Source: Bacteroidia bacterium (lineage in GTDB: Bacteria; Bacteroidota; Bacteroidia; CAILMK01; JBBDIG01). From it: 63,270 bases of DNA. Both the position numbers and the translations under genes were made by a program. The notes beneath the pieces are model-generated. The model saw only the letters and a program-made list of their open reading frames with translations, searched no databases and was not told where the DNA came from. Shown piece by piece: positions 8,386 to 18,219 of this stretch. The stretch is from NCBI GenBank assembly GCA_040880525.1, contig JBBDIG010000058.1, positions 1 to 63,270 on the forward strand. Direction: 5' to 3'. The first letter of the stretch is position 1, and every line of letters begins with the position of its first letter.

Positions 8386-8540
8386 ATGAAGCTTTTTACT
8401 TGATCAGAATATTACTTTTCGGACAGTTCGCTACCAGCAAGCCTGCACAGTGCCTGAAATCACTCATTTGAAATTTGTTGGGCTGCTGAATGCCGAAGAT
8501 TACTGAATCTTGATGCCATTCACGAGTTCCTTAGCTCCAG
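8386..8540 (+). pseudogene. Decayed DUF5615 (PIN-like) toxin partner
   Basis: An ATG at 8386 begins MKLFT and then stops. One frame over (from 8402) the sequence reads DQNITFRTVR, then after a shortened middle PEITHLKFVGLLNAEDY, then an in-frame TGA at 8514. FDQN(I/L)SFR near the N-terminus and THLKxxGLxNAxDYxIW are hallmarks of DUF5615 proteins, the usual toxin partner of DUF433. The remnant has a one-base frameshift after codon 5, an internal deletion of roughly 10 residues, a nonsense codon, and no C-terminal half. The 12-base gap to the DUF433 stop is the spacing expected of an intact pair. The exact right-hand limit is not defined. Confidence 0.7.
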
Positions 8541-8656
8541 GGAATTTGAGAATGTTGATGTAAATTGAGGAATGACAGTCTTGTGTATTATAAACATTTT
8601 ATTCCGTATCCCGTATAGGTAATTGTCGTAAATTGCTGGTTCTAATGACCAATAGA

Positions 8657-11600
8657 ATGAAGTATTCCTTCTCATTTATCATCTGCTGCTTCCTGCTTGC
8701 CCTGCCTGCATCGGCCCAGGATTTTTCTTGGGTGAAGTTTTTCCAGGGGCAACATATTCAACGCCCTATTTCCTTATCTGTAGATGCAGCAGGCAACCAA
8801 TATGCTTCATTCCAGTTTTTTCAACAGATCACCTTCGACAGCATCAATATTACAAGAACAGGTATTTACTATAGAGGGCTGATATTAAAACAGGATTCAG
8901 CGGGCAACGTACTATGGTATAAAGTTGCTGAGAATATTGGACACAGTAGCGGTACAAGCCCGGCTTTACTTCCATTAGGTTCAGCCTTTAACAGCAGCGG
9001 CAATTTTCTCTTTGTTTTTGCTTCAAATTATGATGTGATAATTGGTAATGATACAATTGCACATCCGGGAACTCCCGGAAGCTCATATGTAACCTTTCTT
9101 GCTGAATTCGATACATCAGGAAATTTACTGGAAGGGAGAGTGTTGGTCCAGGCTCAATTCAATATCAGTTGTGTTTATATCTGTGGTAGCGCCAGAAAAA
9201 TATTTTGTGATGATCAGGACAACCTATACATATCATTAAATTATAGTACCCCTGCTACAGTCTATGACACAAGTGGCACTCAAACAATCGGCACAACTTC
9301 AGGAGGCCCTTATCCTATGGTATTAAAGTTTTCAGGCTCAGGAAAAAAATATGAGTGGGCAAGGGTGTTTCCTTTTCTCAATTATTTTTCAATTACGGAT
9401 ATTGATGCTGATTTACATGGGAATGTATATGTTGGAAGTTATTGGTATAATAATTCATTTACCTTCGGTGGTTCTACCATATCACCCCCACATAGATCTA
9501 CAGGGGCTGTTTTTATACTTGACCAAAACGGAAATGACCAAAATTGGTTTCACATAACCTCATCCGAAAACCAAAGTGCTATCCATGATGTGGCAGTACA
9601 TGATAGTAATACAGTTTACATTTCTGGTGAAATCAAAGGAGATTCAGTACTTTTTGGAAATATCTGGAAAAAGACACCGGTTAATGGGGTTTATCGTTAT
9701 TTTGCCCGGTACAAAATAAACGGAGATCTTGTTTGGGTTAAAATTGAAGATACTACATACCATTCGTTTGGGATTCGTACACATAATCGCGAAGGGTCTA
9801 TCACTCAATATGAAGGTGAGTTTGTTTATCTGTCTTATTCTGCAAGGAATTACCCCATTGGGTATGACGGGCAGATATATTCACCTAGCTCATCACCATA
9901 CTCAGACGGTATGCAGTTAAAATTTGATAAACTTGGAAATATATTATGGGGTTTCAGAACTACTCGACAGCCATTTATTGCCATGGGTACAGACGATTTT
10001 TCAAATCTCTATTTTTCAGGAAGCTGGTTAAACGATACAATAACGTTTGGTAATTATTCTGCAGCTTCAACTCATAGTTATGACGGCTTCATCGGAAAAA
10101 CCTTCGATTACGGCATTTTTCGTGGAGAGGTAAGCAGCGGCCCCTATTGCGCAGGTGATACCATCGAAGTTCCCTATACCATTCACGGCAATTATGGAGA
10201 CAGCAACTATTTTGTGGCGGAGATAAGCGATGAATTTGGCAATTTTACGGGTGGCGAGCGCGAATTGGGGCGCATTAAAAGCAAAGACAGCGGAACGGTT
10301 GTGGGTGTTCTGCCCTTGTTCCAGGTAGCCAGCAGCGATAAATACCGCATCCGCATCCGCTCCACCATCCCGCAGGTGCAGAGTTTTTACCGCCTTGATA
10401 CGCTGCGGCTGTTGGTCTACTCTCGCGACAATGCTGATCCCGGAGGCACGGAGACCATTTGCCGGGGCGATACCTTTATGCTCAATACCTATGGCGGAAC
10501 CCAATGGGAATGGAGCCCCGCCTACCGGATGAATGATAGTACGCTGAGACAGCCCCTGATTTGGCCTGATTCCACTACCACATACCGTATTGTAATTTCT
10601 GATACCTCCGGTTGCGGGGAGGCAGATACCGCATTCAAAAGCATTTTGGTGCGAGATGATCCGAAGATTGAATCCGAATTCACAGATTCCAGTGTATGCA
10701 ACAACACACCGACATTGCTGAAGGTAAACCTGAGCCTGGGTGATACTGCTGGATATCATGTCCGCTGGTACAAACTCGGTGGCAGTTCGCCAGTGCTCGC
10801 TAGGAATTCCACCCCTACCGGCACCTTTGATACGCTCTCCGTAACTGCCCCTTCAGGCGATACTGCAGGAACCGTGTATATGGCCGTACTGAATGACAGT
10901 TGTTCGATGAACGAGGACACAGCCTACATCAGGGTAAGGACTTATGAGCCGCTGAAAATTGAGCTTCCGTTGCTGGATACCACGCTATGCAAAGGTGCAG
11001 CAGTGCAGATAATTCCCGCATTAACCGGAGGTAGAAATAGCACATATAAAGTAAACTGGCATAGCACAGCCACCTATATTCAGATTGACAGCCTGGTTTA
11101 CTCCGCGCCAAACGTGCAGCACGCAACGATCATCACCGCTACTTTTACTGATAACTGCATGATGGAAGATGATTCGGCACAAGTAGACATCCATCTTTTT
11201 GATTCCCTGCAAATACAACTGGGAACGGCTTCGGCTGCTTTTAATGATACGCTTCTCTGCCCCGGCCAAAGCCTGAATTTAATAAACCGCAACAGCCCTG
11301 GAAATAACGTCATGTTGCAGTATCAATGGTTTGCCGGTGATTCTCTGCTATCAACCGGTTCCGGTTTTCAGGTTCATGCAGATTCAATTTATCAGGCTTT
11401 TGCCACGAATAATGGCACTTTGTCGCAGTGGCTCAGGCTACACTATACCGATGCCTGCTTCTCCATTTCCGATTCGGTTCTGGTAACAATACCCGGCAAG
11501 GTTGAAATCACATCTGCAATCAGCGATACGATTGTTTGCCGCAATACACCTTTTTATTTCAAGGTAAATCTCAATGGTGGAGATTCTTCCGCTTACGCAG

Positions 11601-14482
11601 TGACATACTTTGAAATAGATGGACCAGATACCAACCTGCTGGCAACGCACAATCCCACAACTTATTCGGATTCCCTATCGCTTAACATTGCAGCCGGAGA
11701 TACTGGTGGAACGGTATTTCTCGCCCTACTTGATGATGGGTGCAACGAGCAACCGGATACAGTGAAAATCCGGGTACGCTCACATTTACCGTTGAGCCTG
11801 GGCTTGCCTTTTACTGATACCACGGTTTGCAGTGGTGCTGAATTGACCGTTCACCCCACAGGAAGCAATGGAAATGGCGATTATAATTACACATGGCACC
11901 TTTTGCCAAACAGCCCGGCCCAGGTTGGCGACAGCCTCAAAACAGGCCCGGTAACGCAGATGCTGCAATACAAGGTGGTGCTGGATGACCATTGCCAGGC
12001 CGAAAAAGATTCATCCACTTTTACCATCCGGGTATTCGAGCAAATTTCCGCTGAAATAGCAACCGGGGGCGTAAACCTCAGCGATACCATCTTTTGCCCC
12101 GGCAGGGAACTGATCTTTTTGAACAGTGCCGATACTTTTCCTGACAACACAGGAATTGATTACAAGTGGTTTGTAGAGGGTATTTTACTGAAAACCAATG
12201 ACACCGCTACTTTTAATGCCGATAATCTCTACGGTCAGTTTAACCCCTCAGGCACCGGCCCGCTCAGCTTGAACCTGAAACTACAGTTCGGGGATATTTG
12301 TACCACGGTCTACGATTCTGTTTTGATGCACATCCCGGCACCGCTGGAGGTTACCATAACTGGCGATACGCTGGTGTGTCCCGGAAAGCCTGTTGTTCTG
12401 AAAGCCACGGCCACCGGAGGTTTGCAGCAGGATTATATGTTCAACTGGTTCCATGAAAAGCAAGGGAACTGGACCGACATTAGCACCGACCCACAGCGGG
12501 TTTCTGATACGGTGACATTCTTTGCCTCGACCAATCCGCAAAGCAATGGGGAAGTACTGGCCGTGAGCCTGAAAGATGGCTGCAACACTGACACGGTGCT
12601 CACAATCCACAACTTAGAATATTTTTCGCCACTGGAACTGACGGTTCTACCGGATGACACACTGCTTTGCCACGGCACTTCTATTGACTTCATGACCAGC
12701 ACCAGTGGTGGTTCGGGCATGGATTACAAAGTGCAATGGTTTGATGAGTCAGGTACACTGCTGGATTCGGGCTTCACCTTAATGTTCGATGCCGAACACA
12801 GCGGGAACGATAAGCAGGTAGAAAGCAAAATGTATCAGGCCGTGCTAACTGACGGCTGTATGCCCCAGGCTGATACCGCTACCTTTACCTGGCGCGTAAA
12901 CCCACCGTTGATGGCCATGATTCAGAACCAGAGCAATACGCTGGGCGATACGGTGCTCTGCTATGGCGAATCGTTAACGCTGCAATCTGCCGGTATGGGC
13001 GGAATTGGAATGGCATATACCTACACCTGGAAACTGGATGGCCAGCCATACTCCGCCAGCCCTGACATCACACTCTTTTCTGACCTGCTGTACGATAGTC
13101 TCATACAGGCAGGGAAAAGTTCGGTAATAGTTACCCTCGAAATGAATGATGGCTGCACCGGTGAGAAGGATTCGGTAAATATCCTGATTGATATTCTGCC
13201 TCCGTTGGATATACAACTCACCACTCCCGATACCTTGTGTCACGGCAATGATTGGATTTTCGGGTCCGCATTTTCCGGTGGAGATACCTCCAACTACCTT
13301 TTCCAGTGGTATCTGAATGGCGCTCCGGTTTCGCAGGACAGTCTGTTTGATTTCAATTTTGATGATTTTCTGAGCAATGGCGGAAGCCCCGGTACACAAA
13401 CCCTGGAGGTAATTATAGAGGACAACTGCTCAACTCCCGCTGCCCTGGATAGTTTCCAATTCATAATTACTGAACCCCTGATGCTTGACATTACAGCAGA
13501 CAAACCTTGCGCTGATCCTGAAATTACGTTAAGCGCTAATGCATCCGGTGGAAAACCACACCAACACCTGATAAACTGGTTTGATGACAGTGGAAATGCC
13601 CGTGGAACCGGGAATACAATAAACCTAAGCCCAGACCGGACTTTGAATGTTTTTGCCGTGCTCACTGATAATTGCACGAACCCCGAAGCAAGAGACAGCA
13701 TTATAATTTACCCGTTGCCACAAATTTCAATAACGCAATCGGATACCGCAGGATGTGAGCCTTTGCAATTGGAAATTAATATTTCAAAAGAGAACACCAC
13801 GAATTACCGGTATTCGCTGAAACTTAATGGAACCCTCACAGATTCTTTTGTTACAGAGGAATACACGCTTATCCTAAACAATGGAAATTATTTATTTGAA
13901 TTAGAAGCTAAAGGCGATGGTGGTTGCGCTCGCAGTTATTTTCTAAATCCCATAGAAGTATATCCCTTGCCGGTTGCCAATTTTAGTTGGGATCCATCAA
14001 GGCCAACCTGGAATAATAAAACCGTCCGGTTCATTAATCAAAGTACGGAAGCTAATTCCTATACGTGGGAGATTTCCTCATTTGGCACCTATAATGAAAT
14101 TGAGCCAACCATCGCCATTTCGGATACCGGAACTCATTTGGTTAGGTTAATTGCGATGACCAATTTCGGTTGCAGCGATACATCGGAAAAATCGCTCACA
14201 ATATTCCCTACTTACAATTTGTATTTACCAAATGCTTTCAGCCCAAACAGTGATAACTTTAACGACCGATTCATTCCGCAAGGAACCGGCTTCCAAAGCT
14301 ATGACCTCAAAATCTTCAACCGCTGGGGCCAACTGCTATTTGAAGGAGATGAAACCCACCATTGGGACGGGACCTATCGCGGGGAACTGGTAATGGAGGG
14401 CGCCTATCCGTATATTCTCCAGGCGATAGATGATGAAGACAACCGCCACCTCCTAAAGGGAACGATTCAGGTGCTGCGGTAG
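8657..14482 (+). CDS. Giant secreted Ig-like repeat protein with T9SS type B (CHU_C) domain
   Basis: The 1,941-residue protein has a signal peptide (MKYSFSFIICCFLLALPASAQ). Residues about 25-480 resemble a beta-propeller of the kind that reports 'distance to source' phrases such as GNVLWYK and GDLVWVK. From about 590 to 1780 there are repeated Ig/PKD-like modules of roughly 85-105 residues, each opening with a Cys after an SDTxVC- or DTLLC-type start, having GG or GGxxxxY then W, and closing with CxxxxD. The C-terminus (about 1856-1941) is a CHU_C domain: LPNAFSPNSDNFNDRF, IFNRWGQLLFEG, HHWDGTYRG and KGTIQVLR. The frame also opens at TTG 8633 and ATG 8645, but 8657 gives a proper signal peptide. 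Probably a surface adhesin or matrix protein; ligand unknown. Confidence 0.88.
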   Translation: MKYSFSFIICCFLLALPASAQDFSWVKFFQGQHIQRPISLSVDAAGNQYASFQFFQQITFDSINITRTGIYYRGLILKQDSAGNVLWYKVAENIGHSSGTSPALLPLGSAFNSSGNFLFVFASNYDVIIGNDTIAHPGTPGSSYVTFLAEFDTSGNLLEGRVLVQAQFNISCVYICGSARKIFCDDQDNLYISLNYSTPATVYDTSGTQTIGTTSGGPYPMVLKFSGSGKKYEWARVFPFLNYFSITDIDADLHGNVYVGSYWYNNSFTFGGSTISPPHRSTGAVFILDQNGNDQNWFHITSSENQSAIHDVAVHDSNTVYISGEIKGDSVLFGNIWKKTPVNGVYRYFARYKINGDLVWVKIEDTTYHSFGIRTHNREGSITQYEGEFVYLSYSARNYPIGYDGQIYSPSSSPYSDGMQLKFDKLGNILWGFRTTRQPFIAMGTDDFSNLYFSGSWLNDTITFGNYSAASTHSYDGFIGKTFDYGIFRGEVSSGPYCAGDTIEVPYTIHGNYGDSNYFVAEISDEFGNFTGGERELGRIKSKDSGTVVGVLPLFQVASSDKYRIRIRSTIPQVQSFYRLDTLRLLVYSRDNADPGGTETICRGDTFMLNTYGGTQWEWSPAYRMNDSTLRQPLIWPDSTTTYRIVISDTSGCGEADTAFKSILVRDDPKIESEFTDSSVCNNTPTLLKVNLSLGDTAGYHVRWYKLGGSSPVLARNSTPTGTFDTLSVTAPSGDTAGTVYMAVLNDSCSMNEDTAYIRVRTYEPLKIELPLLDTTLCKGAAVQIIPALTGGRNSTYKVNWHSTATYIQIDSLVYSAPNVQHATIITATFTDNCMMEDDSAQVDIHLFDSLQIQLGTASAAFNDTLLCPGQSLNLINRNSPGNNVMLQYQWFAGDSLLSTGSGFQVHADSIYQAFATNNGTLSQWLRLHYTDACFSISDSVLVTIPGKVEITSAISDTIVCRNTPFYFKVNLNGGDSSAYAVTYFEIDGPDTNLLATHNPTTYSDSLSLNIAAGDTGGTVFLALLDDGCNEQPDTVKIRVRSHLPLSLGLPFTDTTVCSGAELTVHPTGSNGNGDYNYTWHLLPNSPAQVGDSLKTGPVTQMLQYKVVLDDHCQAEKDSSTFTIRVFEQISAEIATGGVNLSDTIFCPGRELIFLNSADTFPDNTGIDYKWFVEGILLKTNDTATFNADNLYGQFNPSGTGPLSLNLKLQFGDICTTVYDSVLMHIPAPLEVTITGDTLVCPGKPVVLKATATGGLQQDYMFNWFHEKQGNWTDISTDPQRVSDTVTFFASTNPQSNGEVLAVSLKDGCNTDTVLTIHNLEYFSPLELTVLPDDTLLCHGTSIDFMTSTSGGSGMDYKVQWFDESGTLLDSGFTLMFDAEHSGNDKQVESKMYQAVLTDGCMPQADTATFTWRVNPPLMAMIQNQSNTLGDTVLCYGESLTLQSAGMGGIGMAYTYTWKLDGQPYSASPDITLFSDLLYDSLIQAGKSSVIVTLEMNDGCTGEKDSVNILIDILPPLDIQLTTPDTLCHGNDWIFGSAFSGGDTSNYLFQWYLNGAPVSQDSLFDFNFDDFLSNGGSPGTQTLEVIIEDNCSTPAALDSFQFIITEPLMLDITADKPCADPEITLSANASGGKPHQHLINWFDDSGNARGTGNTINLSPDRTLNVFAVLTDNCTNPEARDSIIIYPLPQISITQSDTAGCEPLQLEINISKENTTNYRYSLKLNGTLTDSFVTEEYTLILNNGNYLFELEAKGDGGCARSYFLNPIEVYPLPVANFSWDPSRPTWNNKTVRFINQSTEANSYTWEISSFGTYNEIEPTIAISDTGTHLVRLIAMTNFGCSDTSEKSLTIFPTYNLYLPNAFSPNSDNFNDRFIPQGTGFQSYDLKIFNRWGQLLFEGDETHHWDGTYRGELVMEGAYPYILQAIDDEDNRHLLKGTIQVLR

Positions 14483-14921
14483 AAAGTAATCCAAAATATT
14501 CTTAATATTCACGTAGCACATTGAAGGAATTAATCTTTTAATTATTTTGATAAATATATACTACGAACAGGATAAAATTCTTAATAAATAAATAAGTCAA
14601 GATATGTATCTTATAAAAAAATGTCAAGAGTGAAAACCATAGGTAGCATCGCAGAAAACGAATTATGTCGTTGCCAATCCTCATAAGAACATTTAAGTAT
14701 TTCTGCTATTAATTTAAAATAACATTATAAAATTATAACAAAATCAACTTGCCGTTATTTTTTGTCCTTATACTCTCGCTCCCGGCTGCGGATAAACACC
14801 CTCCCTGCCATATATTGTTATTAGATTTGTGCCATGATAAAATCAGGCACGACATCTGACCAAATAGAAAGGTGATTCATGGAGCATAATTTTTTTGAAC
14901 TTAAACAATATATCGCCAGCA
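14483..14921. other. A+T-rich intergenic region with a -7 box
   Basis: There is no convincing gene here. The region is strongly A+T-rich. TAGATTTG at 14822-14829 fits TAnnTTTG and is the only promoter-like element seen, about 92 bases before the next gene. No -33 box or hairpin was found. Confidence 0.5.
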
Positions 14922-15503
14922 ATGCATGATATTGAGCCATACTTTAATTGGCGACACCTTTATACGGCTGAGGAGGACGAGCATTCTCCATTCTTCAGAA
15001 AGGAGTACAGCGAGATATATTTCTCCAATGCCGTTTATGATCACCTTATTCATCCGCAATGGGATGAGTTCGGTTCTGAGACGCTATACCTGAAACTGCT
15101 GTTTGTGAACTATGAGCAAGGTTACGCTATCATTGAGTTTATCGGGGAATGGAATGACTGCATTTCGTTTGATGTGCAACTGCTGAAGCGGGAGATCATT
15201 GATTTGCTGCTGGAAGAGGGCATTGATAAATTTATACTGCTAGGCGAAAACGTTCTCAACTTTCATTACAATGGTGATGACTATTACGAAGAATGGTTTC
15301 AGGACATTGAGGATGGTTGGATCGCTGCCATCAATTTCCAGCCGCATGTGCTTCAGGAGTTGCGGGAAAGCAACCTCGACTATTATTTTAATTTTGGTGG
15401 GGAACTGGACGAAATGCCGTGGCGCACTTTCAGCCCCTCCGTTTTTTTTCATAAGGTAGAGGCCATTCTGAACCGCAGGCTTGCCACCCGGAATCCCTCC
15501 TGA
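14922..15503 (+). CDS. Conserved Bacteroidetes protein of unknown function
   Basis: A 193-residue acidic, soluble protein that starts MHDIEPYFNWRHLYT. It is rich in aromatic and acidic residues (HPQWDEFGSETLYLK, EFIGEWNDC, LLEEGIDKF) and lacks a signal peptide or membrane helix. The pattern is that of a conserved hypothetical family I recall from Bacteroidota; no activity is known to me. An upstream in-frame TTG at 14895 exists, but the ATG at 14922 fits the family start. It lies head-to-tail with the next gene. Confidence 0.75.
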   Translation: MHDIEPYFNWRHLYTAEEDEHSPFFRKEYSEIYFSNAVYDHLIHPQWDEFGSETLYLKLLFVNYEQGYAIIEFIGEWNDCISFDVQLLKREIIDLLLEEGIDKFILLGENVLNFHYNGDDYYEEWFQDIEDGWIAAINFQPHVLQELRESNLDYYFNFGGELDEMPWRTFSPSVFFHKVEAILNRRLATRNPS

Positions 15504-15526
15504 AACAAGAATCCCATTTCTCCGTT

Positions 15527-15534
15527 TACTTTTG
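15527..15534 (+). promoter_or_regulatory. Bacteroidetes -7 box (TACTTTTG)
   Basis: TACTTTTG matches TAnnTTTG and lies 18 bases before the preferred TTG start at 15553. It gives the downstream gene its own short-leader promoter. No -33 TTTG is seen at normal spacing. Confidence 0.45.
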
Positions 15535-15552
15535 CCCAACCTAAATTCTAAC

Positions 15553-16644
15553 TTGCTTTTGCGACCTTTTATCCTGCTGACCATTGCCCTTGCCTGTTGC
15601 ACTCACCTGCACGCTCAGCATCTTGCCGCCTACGTGGATTACCGCGATCATTTTATCGCCTTTAATAAAGGAACCAAAATCTCTCTGGAGCACCTGCCCG
15701 TGCAGTCGTATCAGGTGGGAGGCAACAGCATCGGTTACCTCGACAATACAGGCCGCCTGAAAGTATACTACGATGGCGAAACCACCACGCTTGCCGAGGA
15801 TTTTGTAAGAGACTTTACCGTTACAGATGCCCTGCTTTTTTACCAGTTCCGGCAGCAATTCTATGTATTTGACAAAGGAGAGAAAAAACTACTTACCACG
15901 GACGGAAGAGACCCTGTGGCAACCGACAGTCTTATCACTTATTTTGACCGCAACATCTTCTCCTTCAGGGTATATTATAATGGCCGCGACCATGGACTTG
16001 ATGACCGGGCCGACCTGGCCGCAGTCAAGAATTTTGAGCCGGGCGGTAACCTCGTGGCTTTTGTGGATGCCAACTCTGCTTTTAAGGTTTTTTACCGTGG
16101 TCAGATCCATACGCTCTCGGCCTCATCCGGCCCGCAGGAATATTTTCCAGGAACGGATGTGGTGGCTTGGTTTGATGAATATGACCTGAGCTTCAAAGTA
16201 TTTTACAAAGGTGAAATAACGGTGCTGGACAACTATCGCCCACGGCAGGTTTGGGCCGGAAACGGACTGGTGGCCTACCTTACCGATAATGAAGAATTCA
16301 AGGTATTTGATAATGGCTCAATTAAAGACCTGAGCCCGCTACCACCAACATGGGTGGAGGTAACCGACCGCGTCCTGCTTTTTGCTGATCTTACTACTTT
16401 CAGAATGTATTACAACGGCCATAGGCTGGCGCTGGAAAATGCAGTACCGGCTAAAATCGCTGCCGACTACAGAAATGTGGCCTATGCTGGTGATGATGGT
16501 CGACTGCGCATTATTTACCGGGGCGAACGGAAGGATATGGGTTTTGCGCAATTCTCAGAATACCACGTATATGGAGATGTGGTAGTTTATCTCACCTCGC
16601 AACGAAAAGCCAGCTTTTACTATAATGGCCGTACTTACCAGTAA
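15553..16644 (+). CDS. Exported repeat protein of unknown function
   Basis: The 363-residue protein begins with a signal peptide (LLRPFILLTIALACCTHLHAQ). The rest consists of about seven loosely repeated blade-like units of 45-50 residues containing phrases such as VYYDGE, VFYRGQ, VFYKGE and MYYNGH, alternating with 'V(A/V)(Y/W)xD' strands. This suggests a beta-propeller. No catalytic residues or T9SS tail are visible. No ATG is suitably placed: the frame is open back to TTG 15481 inside the previous gene, and TTG 15553 just after the -7 box gives the best signal peptide. The start is therefore uncertain. Confidence 0.7.
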   Translation: MLLRPFILLTIALACCTHLHAQHLAAYVDYRDHFIAFNKGTKISLEHLPVQSYQVGGNSIGYLDNTGRLKVYYDGETTTLAEDFVRDFTVTDALLFYQFRQQFYVFDKGEKKLLTTDGRDPVATDSLITYFDRNIFSFRVYYNGRDHGLDDRADLAAVKNFEPGGNLVAFVDANSAFKVFYRGQIHTLSASSGPQEYFPGTDVVAWFDEYDLSFKVFYKGEITVLDNYRPRQVWAGNGLVAYLTDNEEFKVFDNGSIKDLSPLPPTWVEVTDRVLLFADLTTFRMYYNGHRLALENAVPAKIAADYRNVAYAGDDGRLRIIYRGERKDMGFAQFSEYHVYGDVVVYLTSQRKASFYYNGRTYQ

Positions 16645-16854
16645 TATTTTATTACCATTTAAAAGTTTGATCCTAAAACTCTGACAGTGGGAATTTCGGA
16701 TCCTTCATGATGTCTGTTTCTCGCCAGGTATTTTTTTAAAATGATCAGCCTTTCTAAAAAACCCGAATTTTTAAACCTAAGGAATTCAATTTTATTTCAT
16801 TAGTAACAGAGCAGTTATTGTTTAAAAATTTTAACATAAAACATATCGTCACAA

Positions 16855-18219
16855 ATGGCCTATAAATCAATCAACCCAGCAAATTTTAAAGAAATAAAAA
16901 GCTACGACCGGCTCACGGACGAGGCGCTGAAGGAGAAGATAAACAAAGCGCATGTTGCTTATGTAAGTTGGCGACACACCAGCTTCCATGAACGTAGCGT
17001 CTTGATGAGAAAGCTGGCGGCCTTGCTGCAGGAAAAATCAACGCACTATGCCAGGATCATGGTGGAGGAAATGGGAAAACCCATAAAGCAGGCGCGGGCA
17101 GAAGTGGATAAGTGCGCTTTGGTTTGTAAGTATTATGCTGACAATGCAGAAAAATTCCTGTCGCGGCAGGAGGTGGAATCCAATGCCAGCAAGAGCATGA
17201 TCCAATATGATCCGCTAGGTGTAATCTATGCCGTGATGCCCTGGAACTTTCCTTACTGGCAGGTATTCCGTTTTGCGGCTCCGGCATTAATGGCTGGCAA
17301 TACTGCGCTGCTGAAACATGCTGAGAATGTTCCCCAATGTGCCGGGGCCCTTGAGGAGATGTTTACAGCCGCAGGTTTTCCGGAAGGTGTTTTCCAGAAC
17401 CTCTATATTTCTCACGAACAGAGTGATACGGTCATTGCCAACAAGTACGTGCAGGGCGTAACCCTGACTGGCAGCAACAGAGCCGGAAGCCATATAGCAG
17501 CAAAAGCGGGTGAGCATATCAAGAAGCATGTGCTGGAATTGGGTGGCAGCGATGCCTTCATTGTGCTGGCAGATGCAGACATTGAGAAAGCTATTGCCAC
17601 GGGAGTAAACGCCCGCACAATGAATGCAGGCCAAAGCTGCATCGCGGCCAAGCGTTTCATTCTGCATAAAGACATTGCAGATAAGTTTCTGGATGGATTC
17701 AAAAGAAAAATGGAAGCGCTGAAAATAGGTGATCCCATGGATGAAAGCACTGAGATAGGTCCGATGGCCCGGAAAGATCTGATGGAAGAGCTGGAAAAGC
17801 AGGTGAATGAATCCGTACGGAAAGGGGCGAAGGTGCTGCTGGGCGGCAAACCTGCTGACCGGGAAGGTGCTTACTATTTGCCATCCATCCTCACGGATAT
17901 TCCGGAAGACAGCCCGGCCTATGAAGATGAGCTATTTGGACCGGTCGCCATCGTTTTTGTAGTGGCAGATGATGATGAGGCCATTCGCATTGCCAACGAT
18001 CATAAGTATGGCCTCGGTGGATCGCTCTGGACCCGCGATATAGAGAAAGCTTTGAAGATGAGCCATCGCCTCAATTCCGGCAGCGTTTTCATTAATGACA
18101 TGACCAAGTCTGACCCGAGGCTGCCTTTTGGGGGCATCAAAGAATCCGGCTATGGACGGGAACTTTCGCACGTAGGTATTCATGAGTTTGTGAATATCAA
18201 GACAGTATATGTGGCCTGA
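16855..18219 (+). CDS. gabD: Aldehyde dehydrogenase, succinate-semialdehyde dehydrogenase-like
   Basis: This 454-residue NAD(P)-dependent aldehyde dehydrogenase has the catalytic Glu228 in VLELGGSDAF and the nucleophile Cys262 in NAGQSCIAAKR, with PWNFPYWQVFR in the cofactor fold and a C-terminal PFGGIKESGYGRELS. It closely resembles the GabD/YneI-type enzymes that oxidise succinate semialdehyde to succinate. The gabT-like aminotransferase gene lies 1.4 kb downstream on the same strand, which fits a GABA shunt. The stop overlaps the folK ATG by one base, so the three genes up to 19340 are probably co-transcribed. Exact substrate is inferred. Confidence 0.87.
   Translation: MAYKSINPANFKEIKSYDRLTDEALKEKINKAHVAYVSWRHTSFHERSVLMRKLAALLQEKSTHYARIMVEEMGKPIKQARAEVDKCALVCKYYADNAEKFLSRQEVESNASKSMIQYDPLGVIYAVMPWNFPYWQVFRFAAPALMAGNTALLKHAENVPQCAGALEEMFTAAGFPEGVFQNLYISHEQSDTVIANKYVQGVTLTGSNRAGSHIAAKAGEHIKKHVLELGGSDAFIVLADADIEKAIATGVNARTMNAGQSCIAAKRFILHKDIADKFLDGFKRKMEALKIGDPMDESTEIGPMARKDLMEELEKQVNESVRKGAKVLLGGKPADREGAYYLPSILTDIPEDSPAYEDELFGPVAIVFVVADDDEAIRIANDHKYGLGGSLWTRDIEKALKMSHRLNSGSVFINDMTKSDPRLPFGGIKESGYGRELSHVGIHEFVNIKTVYVA

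Noticed and set aside
10067-10759. 230-codon frame on the minus strand inside the giant Ig-repeat gene
   Set aside because: It has no signal of its own and is antisense to a well-supported repeat-rich coding region.
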